Shown here: positions 54,023 through 64,000 of the stretch, piece after piece
How the letters are laid out: each line of letters opens with the position of its first letter
Position numbering within the stretch: position 1 is the stretch's first letter
Origin: Seminavis robusta
Taxonomy: Eukaryota; Bacillariophyta; Bacillariophyceae; Naviculales; Naviculaceae
Length of the DNA: 64,000 nt
Direction: 5' to 3'
Assembly: GCA_903772945.1 (NCBI GenBank)
Contig: CAICTM010000023.1
Coordinates: 62,001 to 126,000 of the forward strand
Notes under the pieces: generated by a model
What the model saw: the letters and a program-made list of their open reading frames with translations, nothing else
What the model was told of the DNA's origin: nothing
Databases searched by the model: none
Translations under genes and position numbers: made by a program

Positions 54023-56111
54023 TTAAGCTGAACACGATGTAACTGCAGTCTCACATGATCCTGTTGCATCATTGTTCTTCACTTCCACCTCTGTGGTGAA
54101 CCTCTTGACCATGTCAAAGTCTGCCACTGCAAAGAATGACACACTGTAGACTTGCTCTTTTTCGCTAGCAAGGAAACAGAGAGACTTCGACATCACGACG
54201 CAGCTGGCACTGCACGACCGAGTCCGCATTCTTGAGGACCCAAAGAAAAACCCTGATTGAAGGGGGCCAGCGCATCGTAGAATTCTAATTCTTGGGGATT
54301 CAAAGCGGCACGAGGGCGAAGCTGTGGCCGCCAACAGCGAGGAAGCCTGAAAGCATGCATATTGGCTGCTGCCCGTTGAGGTGTAAATGCATGGGGATGA
54401 TTCGGGCTTAGCTCCAACAAGTCTGCACTTGCCATCGTCCGGTGGTTTTGTAGGCTGGCCTGTTGGGCTCGAAGTTGGAAGGGGAGATGGCACTTGGCTC
54501 GGTGCAGCCGAGGGTCGTAGCGTCGGTGGCCTTGGGCTTGGATTCAGATTTGGAGCAGTTGGTGTTGCCGGTACAAAATCCACGGCCGGAGCAGACCCTA
54601 CACAAGCCATGCCGTTAGAGTTCAAGAATGAGAGAATTCGAATGATTGACCATCGGTTGAATCCGTCTGCAGCGTTGTTTATGTTGGGCTCCATGATATG
54701 ATTGTAAAAGAATGGAAATTCCAAATGTGGAGCGTTCAAGACGTGGCCGATTTCGTGTGCAAGGACAACGCCTTGAGAGTAGGGATTAGAGGAAAACGAC
54801 ATGTACTCTACACCGTATCCGTAATCACTGTTGCAAAAGGAACCCACAAAGGCACAACCAATTGTGCCATCTGTTAAGAGAGGAAATAGAGATTCAGGAA
54901 AGAGACAAGGGGCGCCAAGCGACGTAACATGCCTCTTGCAATACTCACCTGGAGGACTGTGCCCTGTAAACATGTGCACGGTTGCATCGGGATCGAATTG
55001 AAGTGAGTCGCGGCTGTCCCTCATCAGATTGGAGAACTGGGTAAGAAACGAGCTGTCGCTGCCACAGGAATCCTCCCGATCGTAGTCTTCAAAGACACTA
55101 GAATGAGGGGAGCATGCAACTTCAGGTGTAGCTGTATTGAAGATGAAAAGATCAGCAATCAGTTAGGCCCCCCTCATTGCAACCGTCCAAGATTCTCCGT
55201 CAAGCTAATCACGTACCAATGTCAGTCAGCTTCAGTTGGACGCACATATCTCTCTCGTAATGGAAGGATGCGGAAGCTACAATAGTCATGATGCGACGAC
55301 GTGTGTCTTCAAACCCACCGTGAATGCTGCAAAAGTCGCCATCGTAAACAATAGCCAGGTTGACAACCGTGTAAGATGCGCAGAAACTGAACGAAGAGAA
55401 ACTGCTTGTAGTGAACTCGGTGCGACCCTGACGATAGTCCAAATATTGGAAAGGATATTCGCCGGAACTCCCTTGCATAGTCAGATCTCGGTCTCGGTTG
55501 GCATCAGTGTCTCCTGGGGTGCTCACGTCACCGTATCTGTACCTTGATTGAAGCAGCTCATAGTCAATATCGTCACTAGTGAAGGAAAGAAACTCAGATG
55601 TGACTTCGCCATCCAACAACTCTTCTTCATTTGGAACCAGGAATGTATCAGGATCCTCAGCTGGGCGCCGTACTTCAACGTACGCAATGTTGTCTTGCTC
55701 ATCTTTCTCAACAAGAATTGTGCTTCCATCTTCGTATTCAGCCCGGTAAATCGAGATCTTGATCACTTCTCCGGTTCGCTTGTCGACAATCTTTGTATTG
55801 TCATCTGATGGTACAAAGGTGTTGTCGGAAAAAAGACCAACGAATGGCTTCAGGCGAGAAAGATCGTACTCGTTTCCAGCTATATCTCGTATCATTTCGC
55901 TCTTGTTTTCGTCTACACCGCTTCTACCGGTAAGGACTTGGACGGGGAAATCCTGTCCCTGTTCGTTCTTCTTCAAAGGCAATTCATCGCGTCGGAACTT
56001 CTTCTTCGCTCCTGCTACGGCGATATTCATTCCAAAGAAAGCAATGGTGCAAAGTGTTGCGATTGTCCATTGTGGAAACTTCAACTGGGCTTTGTTGTTG
56101 CCCACAGCCAT
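54023..56111 (-). CDS. M12B (reprolysin/ADAM-type) zinc metallopeptidase, secreted
   Basis: Three exons, 56111-55217, 55131-54949 and 54870-54023; 641 aa. A signal peptide covers about residues 16-33 (TIATLCTIAFFGMNIAVAG). The propeptide-like region reaches about 220. The catalytic domain has VVNLAIVYDGDFC, HMFTGHSPPDGTIGCAFVG formed across the exon 2-3 junction, and the zinc site H398-E-x-x-H402-x5-H408 (AHEIGHVLNAPH), with the later MEP turn (IMEPN). A Pro/Ser/Thr-rich linker follows, then a Cys-containing C-terminal region. All key residues are present, so it is probably active. Introns of 85 and 78 bp have GTACGT and GTGAGT donors. Substrates unknown. Confidence 0.88.
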
Positions 56112-58546
56112 TTCAAATCCTTATCTTTGCCTTCCCCTCGGACCGTTATTGTGGCATCGTGTCACTTTGATTTTTTGTGATTGTAGTACATAGTCGCTTC
56201 CATCGTAGACATATCGACACTTTCGCTGACGTATTGCTAGCTAGACACTGGAGAACTACGTTGCTTTCTCGATGCACATGGCCGTTGACTCATGATAAGA
56301 AAGGGATAGAGCCACCTGAAGACCTATCCAGGAGAATGAATGGGGCAAAGCGCGTGTGCTTTTTGTGCTTGTGAATCAAAAAATGGATCGTGCTATGTAT
56401 CGAGTTGGGATGTGTGGCATTCAACGGGTGGATCCCCTTTCAATCATCTTTATGGCATACTCCGAGCTGAGAGCTGATAAAGAAAAGCAACCGAAAGAAC
56501 AACAATGTTAGGATCAGCCGCGGGAGTGGAAAGGTTGACGCGCAGGAGTAAAATGATTGCTGGGGACTGTCACTCAGCCGAACTGGCTTTTTTTATTTTA
56601 CGGTTCACGAAATCTTTTAATAGCCACGCTGGCTTCGAGAGCGTGTAACAAATACTAATATGTTAGACGCAAGCAGAGATTTATGTACAGATCCCCAATC
56701 TCCAAGACTTGGATCTGGCTAGTCTCCAAGCGACCGACTGATGAGCTGATGAGACTGGTACTTCGTACTTGCTTCTTCAAGTGGACTAGTAGCGATGTGG
56801 CTAGCTACTACATGTAGATAAAACTACTCTGGGTAGACTATCTGGCTACGGCTGACTTTCGTGGCTTTCACGTTCCAGATGCGGAGTTGCCACTCCGATG
56901 AGCTGCCGAAAGATCTGGAGGCAACGGGGGACTTGCGTGCTGCGTGATGTTCCGCACGAGTTTCAATTTCTCGAATGACCCAGTGATGCAGTGATGTTGC
57001 TCGGCATCATACAGTATCACAAGGCGAGATGCGAGATGTTATCGTCCAGCGTCCAGCTTTGGTTTGCCAGAATTGCCCGACTTTTCACACCCAACGCATG
57101 TATGTACCGGTACGATATGTACTTTTACGGTATGTAGTCTGACAGAAGAACAAAATTTGCTTGTTTATCAAAGCGACGTTGCAGCAGTCCCATTTTTCCG
57201 CAAGTGACCCTTAGACTGGCTCTAGCCACCTTCACGCCGCCTAACAACCACACTCATAGCCTCCAGCCTCCAGGTAGCTAAGTTCCATTTCGGCCAGCCA
57301 CCGGTACTCGTATCTGCCATGTTTCCTCGCATGTGGTCGGGACCAAGAACATCATAATTGATTGTAACGCTGGGACTAACCCTGAGCGATACTCTATTTC
57401 CACCGGTACTGACATCTCTGGCATGGCTTACAAGAGAGGTACCAGTACCTGTTGTCTTGGATGCAACTGCCTACATGTACTTCATGCTCATGCTCGCTGC
57501 CCAAGGGCCCAAGGCACAAATAAAATACTAGCTAGAGTAAGTACGTACTGTGGTGTAGATATCCAAGGGATAGCTTTCATTCCCGATTGGATTGGAGCGC
57601 TTTGTTGCAGCTGCAGCTTGTAGCCCACACCAAGCGACCTATGCATACTATTGAGGTTCCGTATTCATCCTTTTGCCAGTTTTTGCATTGCTGGAAGTTC
57701 GGTACGGTACCGTACAAGCAAGGTCAGAATGTATCATAGCTGCGACTGTGCTGTTTTCCTGTTTCCTTCACTCTCGACTGAGTAGATGCCAGTAGATGCA
57801 GGCTTTATTCTTCCAAGGATATTTTACAAGAAGATCCGGTGACACTTCGTGGTGGCAATATTAACAGTGAGCGGTCTTTTGCTTAACCCCAATCCCACCA
57901 GTTTTTGTCTTGGTCAGTACCAAATGCAATCAATGACCTGAAGGCATTGCCTCTAAACCACAAAAATCATCAATGTTTTGCCAATTAGAGCAGTTAGCTG
58001 CAGTTGTAGATGCCACTGATTCAAAATTCTTGAATGCCTCAACAGTCACAAGGGGCTTTTACCCAGGAGGTCAGTCGAATCAATCACGAGTTCTCTGATT
58101 GATACATAGGCCTTCTTATGACCCAGTACATCGAAGCGTGAACATGCACTCAAATTTTGTGTAGTATGAACATGCTGATGCTCCTGTAGAACCCTTCCTT
58201 AACAACAGAGGACTCCAGGAGCACCAATGCTGTCCTTAATAATGCCCAGCTCGGGACTCCACATCCAAAAGCCCCATTTTTTGGGCTTTCTTGCAGTATT
58301 GTTTGATTGCAAAAGAACGTTGCAACACCACCAGTCCTTGCATGCAGCACGATAGAAGCAAGTGGTGCAGTAGCAAGAGGGACAAAAGACGAAAAAGGAA
58401 TTACCAGGGTTGTTCTCACAATCTATGATACCTTGTTGTTGAGTTGGTTCATGCCGTGCTTCTGTAGCTAGCTAGTAGAGATTGCGAGACAAGAGCGAAA
58501 GAAACAATTCTAAAGATAGGAACAACCAATAAATGGAGTTGGTGAG
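56112..58546. other. Gene-poor region
   Basis: About 2.4 kb upstream of the metallopeptidase and of the first DUF6824 gene. Contains GGTACC/ACCGGT palindromes near 57105-57130 and 57690-57710. A minus-strand stretch of 89 open codons at 58150-58419 and a short plus-strand stretch around 57970-58070 look faintly protein-like but match nothing I know. Confidence 0.45.
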
Positions 58547-58550
58547 ATGA
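58533..58550 (+). promoter_or_regulatory. Upstream ORF whose stop overlaps the main start (ATGA)
   Basis: A five-codon ORF begins at ATG 58533 and ends at TGA 58548-58550, sharing two bases with the main ATG at 58547. This layout can couple translation by reinitiation. Whether the 5' end of the mRNA includes it is unknown. Confidence 0.6.
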
Positions 58551-59788
58551 ACAATGGGGGACCAGTTGACCGGCATCTCACAGCGGGCGACGAGCTCGCT
58601 TTTGGCCCCAATGATGTCTTGAGTGGAAGAACCAAGTTGTCTTTCAACCACAGTAAGTTAGTTATCAACCTTGCCATTATCCGCTGTGTGCAGGGATCTG
58701 GAGCATGTGTCAAGTAACCTCTGGTGTTCTTGTTTTTCCTACTACTAGTCGGCAACCGGCGCTTTCGCGAGGTGGTGGCGCAGTCGATAGACGACTACAA
58801 CTCCGCTCAATCCCGCGCCGAAAAGTATGGGATTGTCGAGACGATAATGGACGAGATTGCCAAGTCCGACGGTAGGTTCCTCAAAGAGGATGATGATGGA
58901 AACTGGTTAGAGTTGGAACCAGATACTGTTAGACAAAAGATAGCACATGCTATACGAGATACTACCAAGAAAAAAGAAGCCAAGAGACTCAAAGCATTAC
59001 AGCAGTTTGGTAGTAGAGATCGAGGGATCAGGCTTCCAACATTAGCCAAGTCCTCTGCTACTGTTCCTCCAAGGAGACCTCCGGCAAAGCCAAAACCAGA
59101 TTTAGGAGGTATTACCTCTTTGGTACAGGGCTTGGATCAATATCGAAAGAATATGCAGTCTCGAAGCTCCAATGCTCGCACACAAGACGATGACAACGAC
59201 GACGATGGTGATACTAAAATGCCCGCATTTTCCACCAACATGGGATTGCCTTCGATACCCCAAAAACTGCCCTTTGGGCTGGCGATGGGCGATGCCTTAA
59301 TGGAAGGAATGGAGCGTGCACCGTGTGCGCCTAAGAGTGCTGACATTCTTGGCGGTGTAGATGCTGCGATGAAACCACTCGGCATGGGGTTGGATAATTT
59401 TTCCATGAAGCCAAAGAACCGATACCAACTGAGACCGGACGATCAGGGCCTTGGTCTCTTGGATCCGGGCTCCCTCAGACCAGGGGGGGTTGGGACCGTC
59501 GCACTCCCCAAAGAACCTCCGGCAACACTTTTGCGAAGTGATAGCACCCCTCACCAAAAAGAACCACCCGGAGAGCTCATGCGAAGTGATACCCACGAAC
59601 ATGCGGGGCTTGCTGCTACCATGAGTGACCTCAGTGAGCCTCCGTATCATGCCGACCACCTGTCACCAGGTTTGGGGGCACACGACGACGAAGGGTCGTT
59701 TCCTGAAGAGCCCCCATTGGCGCACGACGAAGACGACTTTCTCTCCAAGATCAACCAGTTGCCCGGTTTGTCTGATCACGCCGATTAA
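58547..59788 (+). CDS. DUF6824 domain protein
   Basis: Two exons, 58547-58652 and 58749-59788, over a 96-bp intron with GTAAGT donor and ACTAG acceptor; 381 aa. The N-terminal 95 residues form the diatom-type DUF6824 domain: FGPNDVLSGRTKLSFNHIGNRRFREVV (junction at NHI), YGIVETIMDEIAKSDGRFLKEDDDGNWLEL, and VRQKIAHAIRDTTKKK. The rest is low-complexity, with PPAKPKP and the repeated LLRSDSTPHQKEPPGELMRSD-like block. DUF6824 proteins are numerous in diatoms and are thought to be nuclear or regulatory; function not established. A second member starts at 62776. Confidence 0.82.
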
Positions 59789-60263
59789 TCCCTCTCGAGA
59801 CGCTGGGTTTTTTGCCCTCATTTTGAGTCGATGCAGCAGCGTCTGGCAAGACGGACGTTCCGTCTTGCTCTGTCGCCGTGGTCACAGAACCGTTCCCAAC
59901 AGTTGATGATGGAGAGTTCCCCGAGAGCAGTCCATGGCCGCGATTTGCTGTGGCGAGGCTGCACACAGAGTTGGCCTTTTACTCATTGGTCCTTTGGGAC
60001 CCAGCGGAGGCGATTATTATGCCTGTGGTTTGGCTCGGAGGAACACAACGGATCAGGGGTTGCGTTCGCAGTACTTTTAGTCTATAACTTGTAACTATAG
60101 GGAATACATCTTGTACTGGAATTTTTACGACTTGTGTTAGTTTCTCTTTTACAAATTTGGCACAATGGACTTTTGGAGTCAGAACCTTGCATTAGGGACG
60201 AAGAACGTTACATACTGGTCAAATGAACCAGTCTCCAGTTGGTGTACACAGCCTCCGATGCAG
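59789..60263. other. Intergenic, convergent gene ends
   Basis: About 475 bp between the DUF6824 gene and the adenylyltransferase gene. No gene or repeat recognised. Confidence 0.55.
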
Positions 60264-61195
60264 TTAGCTTGCCTTCTTTGCTTCTTTGGAGTACAGTTCC
60301 GACAATTCCTTGGCCACTTCGGGTGGAACCAGATCCTGTAAGGACTGTTCCACGTGCTCGGACTCTTTTCCTGCGATATCCTTTGTAAGATCTCGAATTA
60401 AAGTGGAAGATATATGGTTGTATTCTGGCTTTCCTTCAAGGAAAATCGTCGGCAATGGCCAAACAAACGGTCCACAAACGAGTGGGCCCCAAGTGTTTAG
60501 TATTTGCAGGCTCCGTTCTTCTTTTCCATCCCTTTCCCAACTACGAATTCCCCGAAAGAATATTGTTGCCCCTTGCTGCCTCGCATATCTCCAGATATAG
60601 CCAGCATAGACTTTGATATTGTCGTTGGAATCCACACCAGGTTCGATTTGATGAGATTCTCATGGTCACAAACCGCAAGTACTTGGCTATCAAGGAAACG
60701 CACCTTCTACGCGAATATTCTTATCGATCTTCTTCACCTGTAGCATTTTGCGCAGTAGTTCCACTCTCTGAGCAGGTGTGACTGCGTAGGTCTTGTTGGG
60801 ATTTATCCCGATTACAACAATCACTTGCTTGTACCTAGTAGTAGCAGTGCAAGAATTGAAGACCTTTTGAGCAAGTTCAATCCATTTACTACACAATTCT
60901 TCCGTCATCTTTCACCAATCAGCGTTCAGTGTTCATACCTCTTGGAAAGATATTCCAACATGGCCAGGTGCCCATAATGAGGAGGGTTAAAGGAACCAGC
61001 TAGCACTACAGTCCGGGTCTTGTCTCGCTCACGATACGAGTGCGATTCTGGCATTCTCCATGGGTAGGCAATGACAGTGGGCCGCAGAATGGGAGGAATT
61101 AAGAGCCAAGCAGAAACAACGATAGACCCAACCGAAACAATTATCATCCATTCCAACACTCGCTCCAACAAGAGCCACTCGCCGTCGTTGTCCAT
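60264..61195 (-). CDS. Phosphopantetheine adenylyltransferase (CoaD)-like nucleotidyltransferase with membrane anchor
   Basis: Three exons, 61195-60939, 60834-60704 and 60658-60264; 260 aa. One membrane helix lies at about 17-37. The nucleotidyltransferase core begins with VVLAGSFNPPHYGHLAML (the GxFxPxHxGH motif), then YKQVIVVIGINPNK, ATIFFRGIRSWERD and the CoaD-type ISSTLIRDL. In CoA synthesis this enzyme adenylates 4'-phosphopantetheine; the nicotinate-nucleotide form is an alternative, but ISST favours CoaD. The second intron is only 45 bp and its GAG acceptor is weak; it is needed because reading through meets a stop. The membrane anchor is unusual for CoaD. Confidence 0.75.
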
Positions 61196-62775
61196 TGTCT
61201 CTTCTTCGGCTACGAACCACAAGAGGGAAGTACTAGCTAGCTAGCAGCTAGCTAGCTACCAGGTAGCAGCTCTTGTCCTTGTTCGTATGATGCACTCTCG
61301 AATCCCACCAAAATCGTGAATAAAACCTCAGCTTTAAGGATTCAAACAGTCACGACCACACACAGAAACAGATAAATTTGCGCCAAAAAACAACCTAAGC
61401 GTTCACACCCTCGAGCAAATCTGTGTATAATCAGAAGGAAAGAGAGCATGTGTGTATTCCCTCTTCGTGTTTGAACAGCAGAAGACTGAGCTCTCGCAAC
61501 AAAAGTGCGTCGAAGCAACGAGCCGAGGTGCTCGCCCCTAAATGGATTCGAAGCAAGCAAAATATTTGCATATGTGAGGCTACACACAGTCCGAGTGGTA
61601 CAGTAATTTCCAGCCCCGACCTCATCTACCCACGATGGTGGGGCTGTGCCTTGCTTGGAAGCTTCATCTAGAAACTGATACCAGTACCACTCTAATTGGG
61701 TTTTGCCCAAACTAAATCTGATGTACTGTGCGCACCAACATGTTTTCTTTCTGATCTCCCTTTCAGGTCAAAAGCAAGTTACCGGCCAGGTGTGGTTGAT
61801 GCCTGCATACCGGCACGGCTGTAGCCAACTCATACTGGTGCTTAGTGGGCTAAGTAGGACGCATTAGACGTAGTCCGAGTGATTACTGAGCACTGAGCAC
61901 TAGTAGTAGCTAGCTAGTCTAGTATTTTAAAATTGATCTAGTACCAGTAGTGGTACTGAGTACAGTAGCTACTTTGAGTCTTTGCCGGTACGGATTTACT
62001 GGGGTGTACAGTGTGCATACTCCGGACTTCAGGATCCAGTAGCACCCGGAACTAGAGACGTTGTCCAAAGATGCGACATGCGACATGCTATCCATAAGTA
62101 ATCATCATCGAATTAGTATACAACTGGGACTTTTATACAGAACATGCCACAGTGAGCCTTAACTTCATTGGAACATGCTCTAGTCGCGTGCTAGCCAAAA
62201 TTTACTGGCAACCACCGTGATTTCTATTTTGTCGCTTGGAACAGGTGGGATGTTACCTGATCCGAACCAACTTGCCCCGCGACTAAACGCACTAATTCCA
62301 AAGGCGCAGAAGCTTGGTAGAAAGCTACGTGCGGGGTGGTCCCGGCGAGAGACACGTCCAACGTCCAAGCAGCTTCAACATCAAGGAAAACACGAACTGG
62401 CTACTGCGCGCTACGCTGTAAGCTGCGCTGGCTGCCATGGTATGCTACAACTGGCTAGCTACCGGTAGCTAGCTAGCTGGTGTTCACGAAGGCTCCTTTT
62501 CTTCGATTGCCAGCCAACGACCAACGACACTCACATCGCAACCAATCAGTCCTACTTTGGGTCTTCTCTTTCTAGCTTTGACTTGGTTTAATCGCACCCC
62601 AGCCAAAGTCAAAGCTCCATCACTCCATCACCAGTCCATTGAGGGGCGTTCTGAAGCGTAAGAAGATATCATACAAGTGCCAACCGTGGGTAGCGTACCG
62701 GTGCCATCAGAAGATCGACAGATTGATTCCTCCTCTTTTTGTAGTCAAGGCTAGCTAGCAGTGTTAGATTGAAGG
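61196..62775. other. Gene-free divergent region
   Basis: About 1.6 kb between the adenylyltransferase and the second DUF6824 gene, which point apart. GCTAGC runs near 61233-61256 and 62456-62479. An antisense stretch at 61342-61710 stays open but resembles nothing. Confidence 0.5.
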
Positions 62776-64000
62776 ATGAAAGAGAGCAGAAGAGGCAAGG
62801 CACCCAGAGAGCTCAGCCCGAAAGTAAAGTCAGCTTCTGTTTGGAAAGCCCCACCGTTTCCCATTATGGATCCTGATTGCGAGGCTGAAAAGAGGCCAGT
62901 GCCGCTGAGCTTCTCGGAGAGTGAGGACCTCCTACTTCCGCGAGATTATCTTCCTACAAAGTGTGAGTTTCGGACTGTGGAGGGCCTCTTGTTCGTGGAG
63001 GTAGCATCATCTCATCTGCTTCTCTTGTCGTCTCCAACCCTACTAACTCAGATGATGTAATCAATGGCAGAGGCAAGAAAGCGTGAGTAGGTCGTGTAGG
63101 TTGCAAATGGTGTTGGAGTGTGGATAGTTTGACTAATTCTGGCGTTTGTTTCGATGGTGTGCAACTGTCTTCTACCGTTCCTCCTTCTTGTGCTTGCAGA
63201 TACAACCATATCGCCAATCGCAGGTAAGCTATGCATACACTTGGTACTAACCACATTTCCTTTACGGGGCATGCTAGTCCTGGAGCATCACCTCATCTTG
63301 AGTTAACCCAACCTGATCTTCGTAGGTTCCGGCAGATCACTGCCATGAACGTCAAGCGTTATCAGAATACAAAGTGCAAGGTGGACAAGTCGTTGATGTA
63401 AGTTCAGGTCAAGCTATAGGAACGGAGCTTGCCCCTTATATGCGATGTCGTTTGGCATTCATTGCATTCAAACCTCACCTTCACGGCTACTGCCAAAGTG
63501 TCATCGGCATTGTCAACTCCATAAGGAAGGCTTCTCCGTGTGGTGGGTTTATCAAGAAATGCCAAACCACCGGTCGCTGGATATCCATGAGTGATGAAGG
63601 TGAGTTTGCCCTTGCAAACGCCATGTATCTGAAGAGTCTGCCGTGCACAAACTGACGCTTGCTAGCAACTTGTGTTCTGCTTTGCTGTTCAATCAAGCGG
63701 CTCGAGAAAAGGTATGTATTTCTAAAGTTTGTTTTGGGCTGCCCACCTCCGCATTCTCAAACCTGTTTCCATATATATATATATGTTTTTCCTAGGTTGG
63801 CCACTGCCTTCGTGACATGATTGCATCCAAGCGAGATGAGAAATCCAAGCAAGCCAAGGTAGCTGCCAAAGAAGAGGCCGCGTTGAACGCCGCCATGCCC
63901 AAGATGCCCATTAGCACTCATTTGGCCAACGCAAACAGCAAGCCTCGGGCTGGCATGCCGCAGAGCAGAAGGACGCCATCGAAACAGTCTTCCAAGTCCA
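62776..64000 (+). CDS. DUF6824 domain protein, 3' end outside window
   Basis: Seven visible exons: 62776-62962, 63052-63082 (31 nt), 63200-63223 (24 nt), 63326-63397, 63499-63599, 63698-63711 (14 nt) and 63796 to beyond 64000. All phases close and rebuild the DUF6824 domain: YDVINGRGKKAYNHIANRRFRQI, then VIGIVNSIRKASPCGGFIKK, GRWISMSDEAAREKVGHCLRDM. The AAREK block comes entirely from the 14-nt exon plus one base of the previous codon. After the domain the chain is Lys/Ala-rich. The N-terminal exon is basic and polar. The last exon is still open at the window edge. A short AT microsatellite lies in the last intron. Confidence 0.82.

Noticed and set aside
58150-58419. 89-codon minus-strand frame
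   Set aside because: No ATG context, no family match, no splice partners; may be a decayed fragment but cannot be named.
61342-61710. 122-codon minus-strand frame
   Set aside because: No recognisable domain and the C-terminal hydrophobic stretch looks accidental; not listed as a gene.
1-64000. CRISPR array, prophage or bacterial operon
   Set aside because: No regular spacer-repeat pattern; genes have spliceosomal introns and plastid leaders, so the DNA is nuclear eukaryotic.

Overview
This window looks like nuclear DNA of a diatom, most likely a pennate one. The genes are split by short GT-AG introns, mostly 45-200 bp. Plastid proteins carry the two-part ER-then-plastid leader of red-derived plastids: a signal peptide with an ASAFAP-like F or W at the cleavage point (triosephosphate isomerase, a fibrillin and a 226-aa protein). 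Families I know mainly from diatoms are present: two DUF6824 proteins, three CAP-domain genes, and a membrane-anchored leucine-rich-repeat receptor-like protein. I could not confirm the species. No prokaryotic, organellar or CRISPR signature was seen. I recognised no reverse transcriptase, integrase or capsid gene.

Layout. 0-5.6 kb: a GT64 glycosyltransferase, a plastid fibrillin, two small membrane proteins and several short tandem duplications. 5.8-6.6 kb: small inverted-repeat elements, including a 392-bp Tc1/mariner-type MITE. 7-25 kb: plastid triosephosphate isomerase, a four-helix membrane protein with an acidic tail, a TPR protein, an ankyrin gene with an in-frame stop, a ZNHIT2-like zinc-finger protein, protein-only RNase P (PRORP, 5 exons), a plastid-targeted protein and a bZIP factor. 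25-31 kb: three related CAP genes, with decayed copies of one gene end between them. 31-32.6 kb: strong hairpins, one with perfect 32-bp arms. 32.6-37 kb: an unassigned 634-aa gene and a METTL17/Rsm22-type mitochondrial ribosome factor. 37-46 kb: two tandem paralogous CSC1/OSCA-like channels, one with 9 exons and one with 16, including a 7-nt exon. 46-56 kb: a double class II aldolase/adducin-domain protein, an LRR receptor-like gene, a SYLF-domain protein and an M12B metallopeptidase. 58-64 kb: two DUF6824 genes (the second runs off the window and has a 14-nt exon) flanking a CoaD-like adenylyltransferase.

Most genes are ordinary housekeeping or lineage families with no obvious shared pathway. 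PRORP (tRNA 5' processing) and the METTL17-like protein (mitoribosome assembly) both serve organelle gene expression. The channels, LRR protein, CAP proteins and metallopeptidase could serve surface sensing, but nothing in the sequence ties them into one system. The most notable observations concern gene structure: heavy intron turnover between the two channel paralogs, micro-exons of 7 and 14 nt fixed by reading frame and homology, a PRORP lacking one expected zinc ligand, a degenerate second aldolase domain, and a start-stop overlapping upstream ORF.

Multi-exon models were built by hand from splice signals, reading phase and protein-family alignment. Intergenic DNA is rich in short palindromes (GCTAGC, ACCGGT, GGTACC, TACATGTA).
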